Shown here: positions 5,922 through 11,920 of the stretch, one piece after another
Position numbering within the stretch: the first letter of the stretch is position 1
Layout of the letters: every line of letters begins with the position of its first letter
From: an uncultured Lachnospiraceae bacterium
Lineage (GTDB): Bacteria > Bacillota > Clostridia > Lachnospirales > Lachnospiraceae
NCBI GenBank assembly: GCA_910585255.1
Contig: CAJUEI010000112.1
Coordinates: 1 to 11,920, forward strand
Length of the DNA: 11,920 bases
Reading direction: 5' to 3'
The notes under the pieces: model-generated
What the model was told of the DNA's origin: nothing
Database searches by the model: none
Seen by the model: the letters and a program-made list of their open reading frames with translations, nothing else
Translations under genes and position numbers: made by a program

Positions 5922-6515
5922 ATGGCAGATTTAAAAAATAGTCAGACAAAAGATAATTTAATGCGGGCATTTGCCGGAGAAAGTCAGGCACGCAACCGCT
6001 ATATTATGGCAGCGGAACAGGCAAAAAAACAAAATTTGGCGGTAATTGAAGCAGTATTTCGTTATACGGCACATCAGGAAAAGGAACATGCGGAAATTTT
6101 TTATCATCATTTAAGAGAGATGGCGGGTGAAACCATTTATATTGATGGCGGATATCCAGTGGATTTATCTGAGGATATAGCAAAACTTTTGCGAATGGCA
6201 CAGCATAATGAATATGAGGAGCATGATTCGGTTTATGCATCTTTTGCGGAAACGGCACGTGCCGAAGGATTTCCTGCAGTAGAGGCGTCTTTTCGAATGA
6301 TTGCTGATATTGAGAAAATACATGGGGATCGGTTTGGAAAATTTGCCGAGATGTTAGAACAGAATAAACTGTTTGCTTCTAATATAAAGACCGGGTGGAT
6401 CTGTCTTAATTGCGGACATATCTATGAAGGAGAGTCCGTACCAGAAGTATGCCCGGTTTGTCATCATGATAGGGGGTATTTTATTCGGGTGGAATTGTCG
6501 CCTTTTGAAAAATAA
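5922..6515 (+). CDS. rbr: rubrerythrin
   Basis: Rubrerythrin is a cytoplasmic non-haem iron protein that reduces hydrogen peroxide in anaerobes, taking electrons via rubredoxin or NADH-linked partners. The 197 residues are the usual length. The N-terminal ferritin-like four-helix domain carries the iron-ligand motifs: E20 in AFAGESQARNRY, E53 and H56 in HQEKEH, glutamates around 97-100 (NEYEE), and E131 and H134 in DIEKIH. The C-terminal rubredoxin-like domain has CLNCGH (C161, C164) and CPVC (C177, C180), which bind one iron. It starts at ATG 5922, 9 nt after AAAGGA. It follows the ABC-F gene by 94 nt in the same direction and has a clear terminator. I could not identify its promoter with confidence, so both read-through from the ABC-F gene and a private promoter remain possible. 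Confidence 0.95.
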   Translation: MADLKNSQTKDNLMRAFAGESQARNRYIMAAEQAKKQNLAVIEAVFRYTAHQEKEHAEIFYHHLREMAGETIYIDGGYPVDLSEDIAKLLRMAQHNEYEEHDSVYASFAETARAEGFPAVEASFRMIADIEKIHGDRFGKFAEMLEQNKLFASNIKTGWICLNCGHIYEGESVPEVCPVCHHDRGYFIRVELSPFEK

Positions 6516-6532
6516 GTTTTCTATATAAAAAA

Positions 6533-6570
6533 CTGCTGTATAACTATTCCTAGTTTATACGGCAGCTTTT
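6533..6570 (+). terminator. intrinsic terminator after rubrerythrin
   Basis: CTGCTGTATAA at 6533-6543 pairs with TTATACGGCAG at 6555-6565 (11 bp, one G-U). CTA and TAG add three pairs towards the loop. CTTTTAAATTT follows, and A's before the stem could extend it. It begins 17 nt after the stop codon. Confidence 0.75.
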
Positions 6571-6644
6571 AAATTTAAAACGATACAACGTCAAAGAAAA
6601 TTCGAAATCTGCTCTTTCCTTGATAAGTTATTGGATGATTTTGC

Positions 6645-6673
6645 TTGACAAGAGTTGTATCATTGTATACAAT
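6645..6673 (+). promoter_or_regulatory. promoter of the citrate operon with palindromic GntR-type operator
   Basis: TTGACA at 6645-6650 and TACAAT at 6668-6673 are 17 bp apart. The perfect 12-bp palindrome ATTGTATACAAT occupies 6662-6673 and so covers the -10 box. TTGTATACAA-like palindromes are typical operators of GntR regulators of the FCD group, and such a regulator is the second gene of this operon. Binding would block RNA polymerase, giving autoregulated repression. A further TTGTAT half-site at 6655-6660 may assist. The regulator-site match is inference. Confidence 0.75.
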
Positions 6674-6728
6674 AATTCCAATATGCAAAAAAATCGATTC
6701 AACGATTTGCTTAGAGGAGGATATAAAA

Positions 6729-8123
6729 ATGGAAAAAACATCTGTTGTATTGGATAAGCATACCAATTTATTAACCTTAGAAGAACATATTTATCATCTA
6801 AATGATGTAGCAGAGCCAAATGTGTTTCGAAGTCTGTTTCCCTATGATGAAGTACCGAAAATTGCATTTAACAACCGAGTTGTACCACATAATACGCCGG
6901 AAGAATTATATATTACCGATACCACCTTTCGAGATGGGCAGCAGTCACGTGCTCCCTATTCTACCGAACAAATTGTAACGATTTATGATTTTATGCATCG
7001 GTTAGGCGGTCCCAAAGGAAAGATTAAACAGAGCGAGTTTTTTTTATACAGCAAAAAAGATCGGGATGCGGTTTATAAATGCTTAGAGCGTGGATACGCC
7101 TTTCCAGAGGTAACAAGCTGGATTCGTGCAAATAAAAAAGACTTTGAACTGGTAAAAGAAATTGGATTAAAAGAAACCGGGATTTTAGTAAGCTGCTCAG
7201 ATTTTCATATTTTCTATAAAATGCATATGACAAGAAGAGAGGCATTAAATCACTATCTCAGTGTGGTAAGAGAGTGTTTGGAAACAGGAATTAGTCCAAG
7301 GTGTCATTTTGAAGATATTACTCGTTCGGATATCTATGGATTTGTGATTCCTTTTGTGTTAGAATTAATGAAGCTGATGAAAGAGTATCAGATTCCGGTG
7401 CGGATTCGTGCCTGTGATACGATGGGATATGGAGTAAACTATTCCGGTGCCGTAATTCCTAGAAGTGTACAGGGAATTATCTACGGATTGACAGCACATG
7501 CAGGAGTGCCTTCGGAATTATTAGAGTGGCATGGGCATAATGACTTTTACAAAGCAGTCGTCAATTCTACTACTGCATGGCTGTATGGTGCCGGAGGTGT
7601 AAATTGTTCTCTGTTTGGAATAGGTGAGAGAACCGGAAATACTCCTTTGGAAGCAATGGTATTTGAATATGCACAGATTAAAGGTACATTAGACGGTATG
7701 GATACTACAGTAATTACAGAATTAGCAGAGTATTTTGAAAAGGAAATCGGATATTCGATTCCAAGCAGAACCCCATTTGTCGGAAGGAACTTTAATGTGA
7801 CCAGAGCGGGGATTCATGCGGACGGTCTGCTAAAGAATGAAGAAATCTACAATATTTTTGATACCGAAAAGTTTTTAAATCGTCCGGCATTAGTAGCTGT
7901 TTCTAATACGTCTGGGCTTGCCGGAATTGCACATTGGATGAATTCTTATTTTAAGTGGAAGGGAGAACGGCAGATTGAAAAAACCCATCCTTTGGTGGCA
8001 ATGGTAAAAGCATGGATAGATGCGGAATACGAAAGCGGTCGTGTAACCGTACTGACAGATGAGGAATTATTAAAGGTAATTGATGAAAGCAGTGCAAAGT
8101 TGGGAATCAACTTATTGGAATAG
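6729..8123 (+). CDS. Re-type citrate synthase (DRE-TIM metallolyase family)
   Basis: This 464-residue cytoplasmic enzyme probably condenses acetyl-CoA with oxaloacetate to citrate with Re stereospecificity. It belongs to the isopropylmalate/homocitrate synthase superfamily, unrelated to ordinary GltA. The catalytic and metal-binding signature is DTTFRDGQQ (R68, D69), and the HxH metal site is EWHGHND (H268, H270), followed by GVNCSLFGIGERTGNTPLE. The length and the lack of the large LeuA regulatory domain fit the enzyme known from Clostridium kluyveri. Isopropylmalate or homocitrate synthase remains possible on sequence alone, but an isocitrate dehydrogenase gene in the same operon makes citrate the likely product. 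The start at ATG 6729 has AGAGGAGG at 6713-6720, 8 nt upstream. The next gene begins 14 nt after the stop. Confidence 0.85.
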   Translation: MEKTSVVLDKHTNLLTLEEHIYHLNDVAEPNVFRSLFPYDEVPKIAFNNRVVPHNTPEELYITDTTFRDGQQSRAPYSTEQIVTIYDFMHRLGGPKGKIKQSEFFLYSKKDRDAVYKCLERGYAFPEVTSWIRANKKDFELVKEIGLKETGILVSCSDFHIFYKMHMTRREALNHYLSVVRECLETGISPRCHFEDITRSDIYGFVIPFVLELMKLMKEYQIPVRIRACDTMGYGVNYSGAVIPRSVQGIIYGLTAHAGVPSELLEWHGHNDFYKAVVNSTTAWLYGAGGVNCSLFGIGERTGNTPLEAMVFEYAQIKGTLDGMDTTVITELAEYFEKEIGYSIPSRTPFVGRNFNVTRAGIHADGLLKNEEIYNIFDTEKFLNRPALVAVSNTSGLAGIAHWMNSYFKWKGERQIEKTHPLVAMVKAWIDAEYESGRVTVLTDEELLKVIDESSAKLGINLLE

Positions 8124-8137
8124 TCTGGAGGCAAAGA

Positions 8138-8848
8138 ATGAGCGATTGTGATATACATACAGATATTGCGGACAGATATTCGCTCCGGAGAAGAGTATTT
8201 CATACGATTCGTGAAAATATCCTGTCTGGACGGTATGGACAGCATGAGGAATTAAAAGAAAATCCGATCGCACAGGAACTGGGAGTCAGCCGGACTCCCG
8301 TGCGGGAGGCACTTCGTCAACTGGAACTAGAAGGATTGGTCAGCATTGTTCCTAACAAGGGGGCATATGTAATCGGGATTACCGAAAAGGATATGAAAGA
8401 TATTTATGCGGCACGTTCTCTTTTAGAGGGACGCTGTACCCGCTGGGCAGCAGAACATATTACAGAAGAACAGATTGAACAGTTAGAGGAAAATTTAGAA
8501 CTTTCTAAATTTTATGTAAAACGGAAAAATTATAGCCAAGTCTGTGAATTAGATACCCGGTTTCATGAGATTTTATATGCTGCTTCCAATAGTCGAATGT
8601 TTAATCATTTACTTTCGAATTTCCATCACTATGTAGAACGAGTGCGGCGGATTTCATTGGCTACAGAAGGAAGGGCAGAAGAATCCAATCGGGAACATGG
8701 AAGAATTTTGGAAGCTATTCAAGCAAAGGATGGAACCTTAGCAGAGAGACTTGCTACGGAACATGTATTAAATACATTAGAGCATATGGATACCTATGGA
8801 ATGGAGAATTTATTAAAGGCATCCTGTAATTCAAATCAGAAACTATAA
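8138..8848 (+). CDS. GntR-family transcriptional regulator, FCD (FadR) subgroup
   Basis: The 236 residues form a winged helix (about 15-80) and an all-helical FCD ligand domain (about 85-220). The DNA-binding part has the family hallmark SRTPVREALRQLELEGLV (51-68) and the wing NKGAYV. Likely metal and carboxylate-binding residues of the FCD domain are D139 and H143 (ELDTRFHE), H187 (SNREHGRI) and H209 (ATEHV). Such proteins commonly bind organic acids and lose DNA affinity on binding. Lying between citrate synthase and isocitrate dehydrogenase, it most likely senses a tricarboxylate or 2-oxoglutarate and controls this operon through the palindrome at 6662-6673. The ligand is not readable from sequence. 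GGAGG at 8127-8131 is 6 nt before ATG 8138. The gene is intact and tightly coupled to both neighbours. Confidence 0.92.
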   Translation: MSDCDIHTDIADRYSLRRRVFHTIRENILSGRYGQHEELKENPIAQELGVSRTPVREALRQLELEGLVSIVPNKGAYVIGITEKDMKDIYAARSLLEGRCTRWAAEHITEEQIEQLEENLELSKFYVKRKNYSQVCELDTRFHEILYAASNSRMFNHLLSNFHHYVERVRRISLATEGRAEESNREHGRILEAIQAKDGTLAERLATEHVLNTLEHMDTYGMENLLKASCNSNQKL

Positions 8849-8867
8849 AAAGAGAGAGGAAGCGGAC

Positions 8868-8873
8868 AGGTGA
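8868..8873 (+). promoter_or_regulatory. ribosome binding site for isocitrate dehydrogenase start choice
   Basis: AGGTGA lies 5 nt before ATG 8879 and matches the 3' part of the AAGGAGGTGA consensus. A competing GAGAGGA at 8854-8860 would serve GTG 8870, which lies inside the AGGTGA. The protein beginning MEKIKMTTPLVEMDGDE looks like the usual family start, so I prefer 8879. Confidence 0.5.
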
Positions 8874-8878
8874 GCAAA

Positions 8879-10087
8879 ATGGAAAAAATTAAAATGACTA
8901 CACCATTGGTTGAGATGGATGGAGATGAAATGACACGGATTCTTTGGAAAATGATAAAGGAAGAACTGCTGCTGCCGTTTATCGATTTAAAGACCGAATA
9001 TTATGACTTAGGATTAGAATATCGAAATGAAACAGAGGATCAGGTAACAATAGATTCGGCAAATGCAACCAAGAAATATGGAGTAGCGGTTAAGTGTGCG
9101 ACTATTACGCCCAATGCAGCACGAGTAGAAGAGTATCATTTAAAAGAAATGTGGAAAAGTCCAAACGGAACGATTCGGGCGATCTTAGACGGGACCGTAT
9201 TTCGTGCTCCGATTATTGTAAAAGGGATTGAACCCTATGTCCGTAATTGGAAAAAACCAATTACCATTGCCAGACATGCCTATGGAGATGTCTATAAAGC
9301 AGCAGAAATAAAGATTCCAGAAGCGGGAAAGTGCGAATTAGTCTATACAAAAGAAAACGGAGAAGAGATACGAGAATTGGTGCATACCTTTGATGGAGCT
9401 GGTATTGTACAGGGGATGCACAATACAGAAAAATCGATTCGAAGCTTTGCAAAAAGCTGTTTTTCTTTTGCTTTAGATCAAAAACAAGATTTATGGTTTG
9501 GCTCAAAGGATACCATTTCGAAAAAATATGACCATACATTTAAAGACATTTTCCAGGAAGTTTTTGATACAGAGTATAAAGAAAAGTTTGAGGCAGCGGG
9601 TATTTCTTATATGTATACATTAATTGACGATATTGTTGCCCGGGTGGTACGTTCCGAGGGAGGCTATATTTGGGCATGCAAAAACTATGACGGAGATGTA
9701 ATGAGTGATATGCTGGCTACGGCATTTGGTTCTCTTTCTATGATGACTTCCGTATTGGTTTCTCCAGACGGCATCTATGAATACGAAGCTGCACATGGAA
9801 CGGTACAGCGGCATTATTACCAGCATTTAAAAGGAATGGAAACCTCAACAAATCCGATTGCCACTATTTTTGCATGGACAGGTGCTCTTCGGAAGCGAGG
9901 GGAGCTGGATCAGATTCCAGAGCTTTGCAGATTTGCTGATCAATTAGAGCAGGCTTGTCTAACAACAATAGAAAGTGGAAAGATGACAAAGGATTTGGCA
10001 ATTATTAGTACATTAGAGCAGGTAACGGCTTTAAACAGCAGAGAGTTTATTGCAGAAATCCGCAGAAATTTGGAGCAAATGCTATAA
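8879..10087 (+). CDS. icd: NADP-dependent isocitrate dehydrogenase (eukaryote-like homodimeric type)
   Basis: It oxidises isocitrate to 2-oxoglutarate and CO2, yielding NADPH, in the cytoplasm. The 402 residues resemble the subfamily of human IDH1 and many anaerobes rather than E. coli Icd. Isocitrate-binding features are SPNGT (94-98), R100 and R109. A catalytic lysine lies near 210 (FGSKDTISKKYD). Metal-binding aspartates are in TLIDDIVA (250-251) and NYDGDVMSD (273, 277). AAHGTVQRHYY (304-314) holds R311 and H312, which in this family contact the 2'-phosphate and mark NADP specificity. NPIATIFAWTGAL is also conserved. It is third in the operon, 30 nt after the regulator stop, and is followed by a terminator. 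With citrate synthase and an aconitase encoded elsewhere it supplies 2-oxoglutarate for glutamate. An alternative GTG start at 8870 would add three residues. Confidence 0.95.
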   Translation: MEKIKMTTPLVEMDGDEMTRILWKMIKEELLLPFIDLKTEYYDLGLEYRNETEDQVTIDSANATKKYGVAVKCATITPNAARVEEYHLKEMWKSPNGTIRAILDGTVFRAPIIVKGIEPYVRNWKKPITIARHAYGDVYKAAEIKIPEAGKCELVYTKENGEEIRELVHTFDGAGIVQGMHNTEKSIRSFAKSCFSFALDQKQDLWFGSKDTISKKYDHTFKDIFQEVFDTEYKEKFEAAGISYMYTLIDDIVARVVRSEGGYIWACKNYDGDVMSDMLATAFGSLSMMTSVLVSPDGIYEYEAAHGTVQRHYYQHLKGMETSTNPIATIFAWTGALRKRGELDQIPELCRFADQLEQACLTTIESGKMTKDLAIISTLEQVTALNSREFIAEIRRNLEQML

Positions 10088-10110
10088 AAAAGAAAGAAAT
10101 TGTTGATAGA

Positions 10111-10146
10111 AAAAACTGTCAGATAGGTAAGTCTGGCAGTTTTTTC
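10111..10146 (+). terminator. intrinsic terminator of the citrate operon
   Basis: AAAAACTGTCAGA at 10111-10123 pairs with TCTGGCAGTTTTT at 10132-10144 (13 bp, one G-U) around an 8-nt loop. The last T's of the right arm, to 10145, serve as the tail. It begins 24 nt after the isocitrate dehydrogenase stop. Confidence 0.9.
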
Positions 10147-10159
10147 TAGTTAAAAACAC

Positions 10160-10218
10160 TTTACGGATATACATAGAAAAGTTATAATAAGAAAAGTTAT
10201 AATAAAATTTATTATAAT
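10160..10218 (+). promoter_or_regulatory. promoter of the cell-wall protein with tandem -10 repeats
   Basis: TTTACG at 10160-10165 is 17 bp before TATAAT at 10183-10188. Two further TATAAT boxes lie at 10198-10203 and 10213-10218, each exactly 15 bp on. Only the first has a usable -35 spacing; the others may act as extra entry sites or arose by duplication. Confidence 0.65.
10176..10205 (+). repeat. perfect tandem 15-bp repeat in the promoter
   Basis: GAAAAGTTATAATAA occurs at 10176-10190 and again, identically, at 10191-10205. A degenerate third unit follows (TATTATAATAG at 10210-10220). Copy number could change by slippage during replication. Confidence 0.85.
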
Positions 10219-10248
10219 AGAAAACTATTTTTAGAAAGAGAGGCAACT

Positions 10249-11592
10249 ATGAAAAGAGGGTTGAAAAAAGCGGTTACTGCTTTGATGATAACGGCGATTT
10301 TTACGCTGACCGGATCGGTTTCTTCCCAGGCAATGAAAATCCCAATCCATTCGGGACAAGCCTTACAGGAGACATGGGTACAGTTACAAAATATATGGTA
10401 TTATCAAAACGAGAATGGAGAGGTACATACTGGCTGGTTAGAAGAAAACGGAACTTGGTATTATTTAGATTCTGAAGGAGCGATGTACAGCGGCTGGCTG
10501 AATTTAGATGGAACGTGGTATTATTTAGATACCGATGGAAAGATGCTGACTGGATGGCTCAATTTAGATAACAGCCGATATTATCTGGAACCAGATGGAA
10601 AAATGGCAACGGGATGGCTGAATCAGGATGAGTCGTGGTATTATCTGGATGCCGATGGAAAGATGGTAACAGATTGGCTGGATTTAAACGGTTCCTGGTA
10701 TTACTTAAAACCGGATGGAAAGATGGCAACGGGTTGGCTGAATTTAGACGATTCCTGGTACTATTTGAATTCGGACGGAAAGATGGCAACGGATTGGCTG
10801 AATTTAAACGATTCCTGGTATTATTTGAATCCAGACGGAAAAATGGCAGCCGATACATGGATTGCATTTCACTATGTGGATGCCAATGGTGTCTGGATAG
10901 AAAATCAAGTTCCGGATCAGAATTTAGTCAATTCTGCTGACAGTTTTACTTATACAGAAAGTGAGGTAGAATCGACAGAATCTGTAGATTTTATAGAATC
11001 TGCAGAGCCAGAATCTGTAGAATCAGAGTCGGAAGAAGCAACAGAGTCTACGGAATTAGTAGAAGAAGAAACGGTGCCCGATCATATGGGTTCGGAGAAG
11101 CCAGCAATTACGCCGGAATACATAGTAGAACGTTTGGAGCATTTAAGAATTAAATATCCAGATGGAATGTATTGGAATCATATGGGATATACAGCAAAAC
11201 AGAAAGATACGAATTATTATAGTGAAACAGTAACGTCTATTCCTTGTAAACATGGACAGTATGGCACGGATTATTGCAATGCTTATATTAATTATTCTTT
11301 GGCTTATGTTATCGGGATGCAGTGTGACGGATTTGCGAGAAAGTTGAGTGATGAGATTTTTGGTACAGATGCAGGAAAGACAGATTATGCTTATCAGTTT
11401 GATGCAGTGAAAGTTGGGGATTATCTCCGGTATAATAATGCTCATACGGTGTTGGTAATTGGAAAAGATGCAAGTGGAATTCAAGTAGCAGAGTGTAATA
11501 TTGGCGGAACTTGTGTAATTCGGTGGGGCAGACGGATTACAAGAGAAGATTTGGATCGCAGTCGTAGTGTGATTTGTTTTACAAGATATTAG
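10249..11592 (+). CDS. secreted cell-wall-binding-repeat protein with Cys/His peptidase-like C-terminal domain
   Basis: The 447 residues begin with a signal peptide: MKRGLKK, then a hydrophobic core, with likely cleavage after SSQA near residue 28. Residues 62-201 are seven 20-residue cell-wall-binding repeats of the form GWLNLDGTWYYLDTDGKMLT, flanked by one degenerate copy on each side (TWVQLQNIWYY and DTWIAFHYV). In related proteins such repeats hold the protein non-covalently on the wall through choline or other polymer groups. Residues 228-283 are a Ser/Glu-rich, strongly acidic linker. The C-terminal domain (about 290-447) contains GMQCDGFARKL (C359), AHTVLVIG (H399) and AECNIGG (E415, N417). 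This order fits an NlpC/P60 or CHAP-like papain-fold peptidase or amidase, which suggests cleavage of peptidoglycan or another surface substrate. The activity is inference. GAGAGG at 10238-10243 supports ATG 10249. The gene appears monocistronic. Confidence 0.85.
   Translation: MKRGLKKAVTALMITAIFTLTGSVSSQAMKIPIHSGQALQETWVQLQNIWYYQNENGEVHTGWLEENGTWYYLDSEGAMYSGWLNLDGTWYYLDTDGKMLTGWLNLDNSRYYLEPDGKMATGWLNQDESWYYLDADGKMVTDWLDLNGSWYYLKPDGKMATGWLNLDDSWYYLNSDGKMATDWLNLNDSWYYLNPDGKMAADTWIAFHYVDANGVWIENQVPDQNLVNSADSFTYTESEVESTESVDFIESAEPESVESESEEATESTELVEEETVPDHMGSEKPAITPEYIVERLEHLRIKYPDGMYWNHMGYTAKQKDTNYYSETVTSIPCKHGQYGTDYCNAYINYSLAYVIGMQCDGFARKLSDEIFGTDAGKTDYAYQFDAVKVGDYLRYNNAHTVLVIGKDASGIQVAECNIGGTCVIRWGRRITREDLDRSRSVICFTRY
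10432..10851 (+). repeat. seven tandem 60-bp repeats encoding cell-wall-binding motifs
   Basis: Units start at 10432, 10492, 10552, 10612, 10672, 10732 and 10792, every one exactly 60 bp and in frame. Units 2-7 share runs such as GATGGAAAGATGGCAACGG (or GACGGAAAG) and TGGTATTA. The later units are more alike than the first, which suggests recent expansion or gene conversion. Confidence 0.9.
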
Positions 11593-11757
11593 AGTTTTTG
11601 GGATGGTGTTTTTTGTTAGAAAAAGAGGGTTGGAATGAGGTGGGAGGCTGCTGGAGGGGACGCTAGAGTGGAGAAGCGATCCCTTCCCGCTGTTCCGCTC
11701 TCTGGAAAGAAGAAAGTCTAATGCTTCTGAATTGACGTGTATCCAGCCGGACGGACC

Positions 11758-11803
11758 GGGGTGCAATTCGCCCGTGCAGCGGGCTAAACACACCCCTTTT
11801 TTT
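11758..11803 (+). terminator. terminator-like hairpin in the core of the inverted repeat
   Basis: GGGGTG at 11758-11763 pairs with CACCCC at 11791-11796. Inside, GCCCG at 11770-11774 pairs with CGGGC at 11780-11784. Seven T's follow at 11797-11803. It could end transcription of the cell-wall protein gene, about 165 nt after its stop. Confidence 0.6.
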
Positions 11804-11825
11804 GCCATTCGAGAATGGCAAAAAA
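11798..11825. repeat. near-perfect palindrome in the core of the inverted repeat
   Basis: TTTTTTGCCATTC at 11798-11810 and GAATGGCAAAAAA at 11813-11825 are exact reverse complements around GA. The left arm shares the T-run of the preceding hairpin, so as RNA the two structures compete for those bases. Confidence 0.8.
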
Positions 11826-11920
11826 TCCTAGTGGATCGACAGAAGCATAAGACTTTCTAACTTTCCTCCGAAGTCACAGCGGAAAGGGATCGCTTCTCCA
11901 CTCTAGCTGTCTTTTCCTGC

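Larger units (their letters stand above)
11650..11920. repeat. large imperfect inverted repeat, MITE-like or long RNA hairpin (runs off the window)
   Basis: Block A at 11662-11692 is complementary to 11877-11907 at 30 of 31 positions. Block B, AGAAAGTCTAATGCTTCTG at 11711-11729, is complementary to 11840-11858 at 18 of 19. Weaker complementarity joins the blocks and continues outward to the last base of the window, so the element may be cut off. The core of about 110 nt holds two more hairpins. No transposase or known element is recognised. This accounts for nearly all of 11650-11920; 11593-11649 shows nothing I can name. Confidence 0.75.

Noticed and set aside
6645..6728. Upstream TTG start for the citrate synthase
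   Set aside because: This TTG is part of the -35 box; ATG 6729 has a strong ribosome site.
10432..10851. CRISPR-like array
   Set aside because: The units are contiguous coding repeats without unique spacers.
10559..10940. Open frames on both strands within the 60-bp repeats
   Set aside because: They are alternative-frame readings of a repeat whose length is a multiple of three, so any frame without a stop in one unit stays open.
11143..11808. 221-codon open frame on the minus strand
   Set aside because: It is mostly antisense to the C-terminal domain of the cell-wall protein, and its first part lies in the large inverted repeat; the composition fits a shadow frame.
11650..11920. Group II intron or insertion sequence end
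   Set aside because: I found no GTGYG-type intron start, domain V-like sequence, or transposase fragment within the window.

Overview
The window reads as chromosomal DNA of an anaerobic, low-GC Firmicute, most likely a member of the Clostridia close to Lachnospiraceae. The reasons are the AT-rich sequence with strong AGGAGG-type ribosome binding sites, sigma-A-like promoters, a rubrerythrin, a Re-type citrate synthase paired with an NADP isocitrate dehydrogenase, and a surface protein built from 20-residue cell-wall-binding repeats. The taxonomic call is inference; no rRNA or other marker gene is present.

Layout. 1-118: possible last codons of an upstream gene and a clear intrinsic terminator. 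135-865: an AlbA_2/Schlafen-type DNA-binding protein gene with its own promoter; it appears broken, because its middle is missing and its C-terminal winged helix lies in another frame. 866-2365: promoter and an MFS transporter gene. 2390-3559: a minus-strand gene for a membrane-anchored protein with two Ig/BsuPI-like domains, bounded by hairpins. 3560-3769: a possible small ORF remnant. 3770-5827: an ABC-F ATPase gene behind a leader of about 480 nt that contains several hairpins, two candidate upstream ORFs and a strong intrinsic terminator 130 nt before the start codon, the layout of transcription attenuation. 5922-6570: rubrerythrin and its terminator. 6645-10146: a three-gene operon with promoter, palindromic operator and terminator, encoding Re-citrate synthase, a GntR/FCD regulator and NADP-isocitrate dehydrogenase. 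10160-11592: a secreted cell-wall-binding-repeat protein with a C-terminal Cys/His peptidase-like domain, whose promoter holds tandem 15-bp repeats carrying three TATAAT boxes. 11650-11920: a large imperfect inverted repeat that runs to the window edge.

How the genes work together. The clearest unit is the citrate operon: citrate synthase makes citrate from acetyl-CoA and oxaloacetate, isocitrate dehydrogenase makes 2-oxoglutarate and NADPH, and the GntR regulator probably senses a carboxylate and represses through the ATTGTATACAAT palindrome that overlaps the -10 box. Aconitase is not in the window. The ABC-F leader is the best candidate for undescribed regulation, and the terminal inverted repeat is the best candidate for an unnamed mobile or RNA element. 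Nothing here is a defence island, CRISPR array, prophage or obvious insertion sequence.
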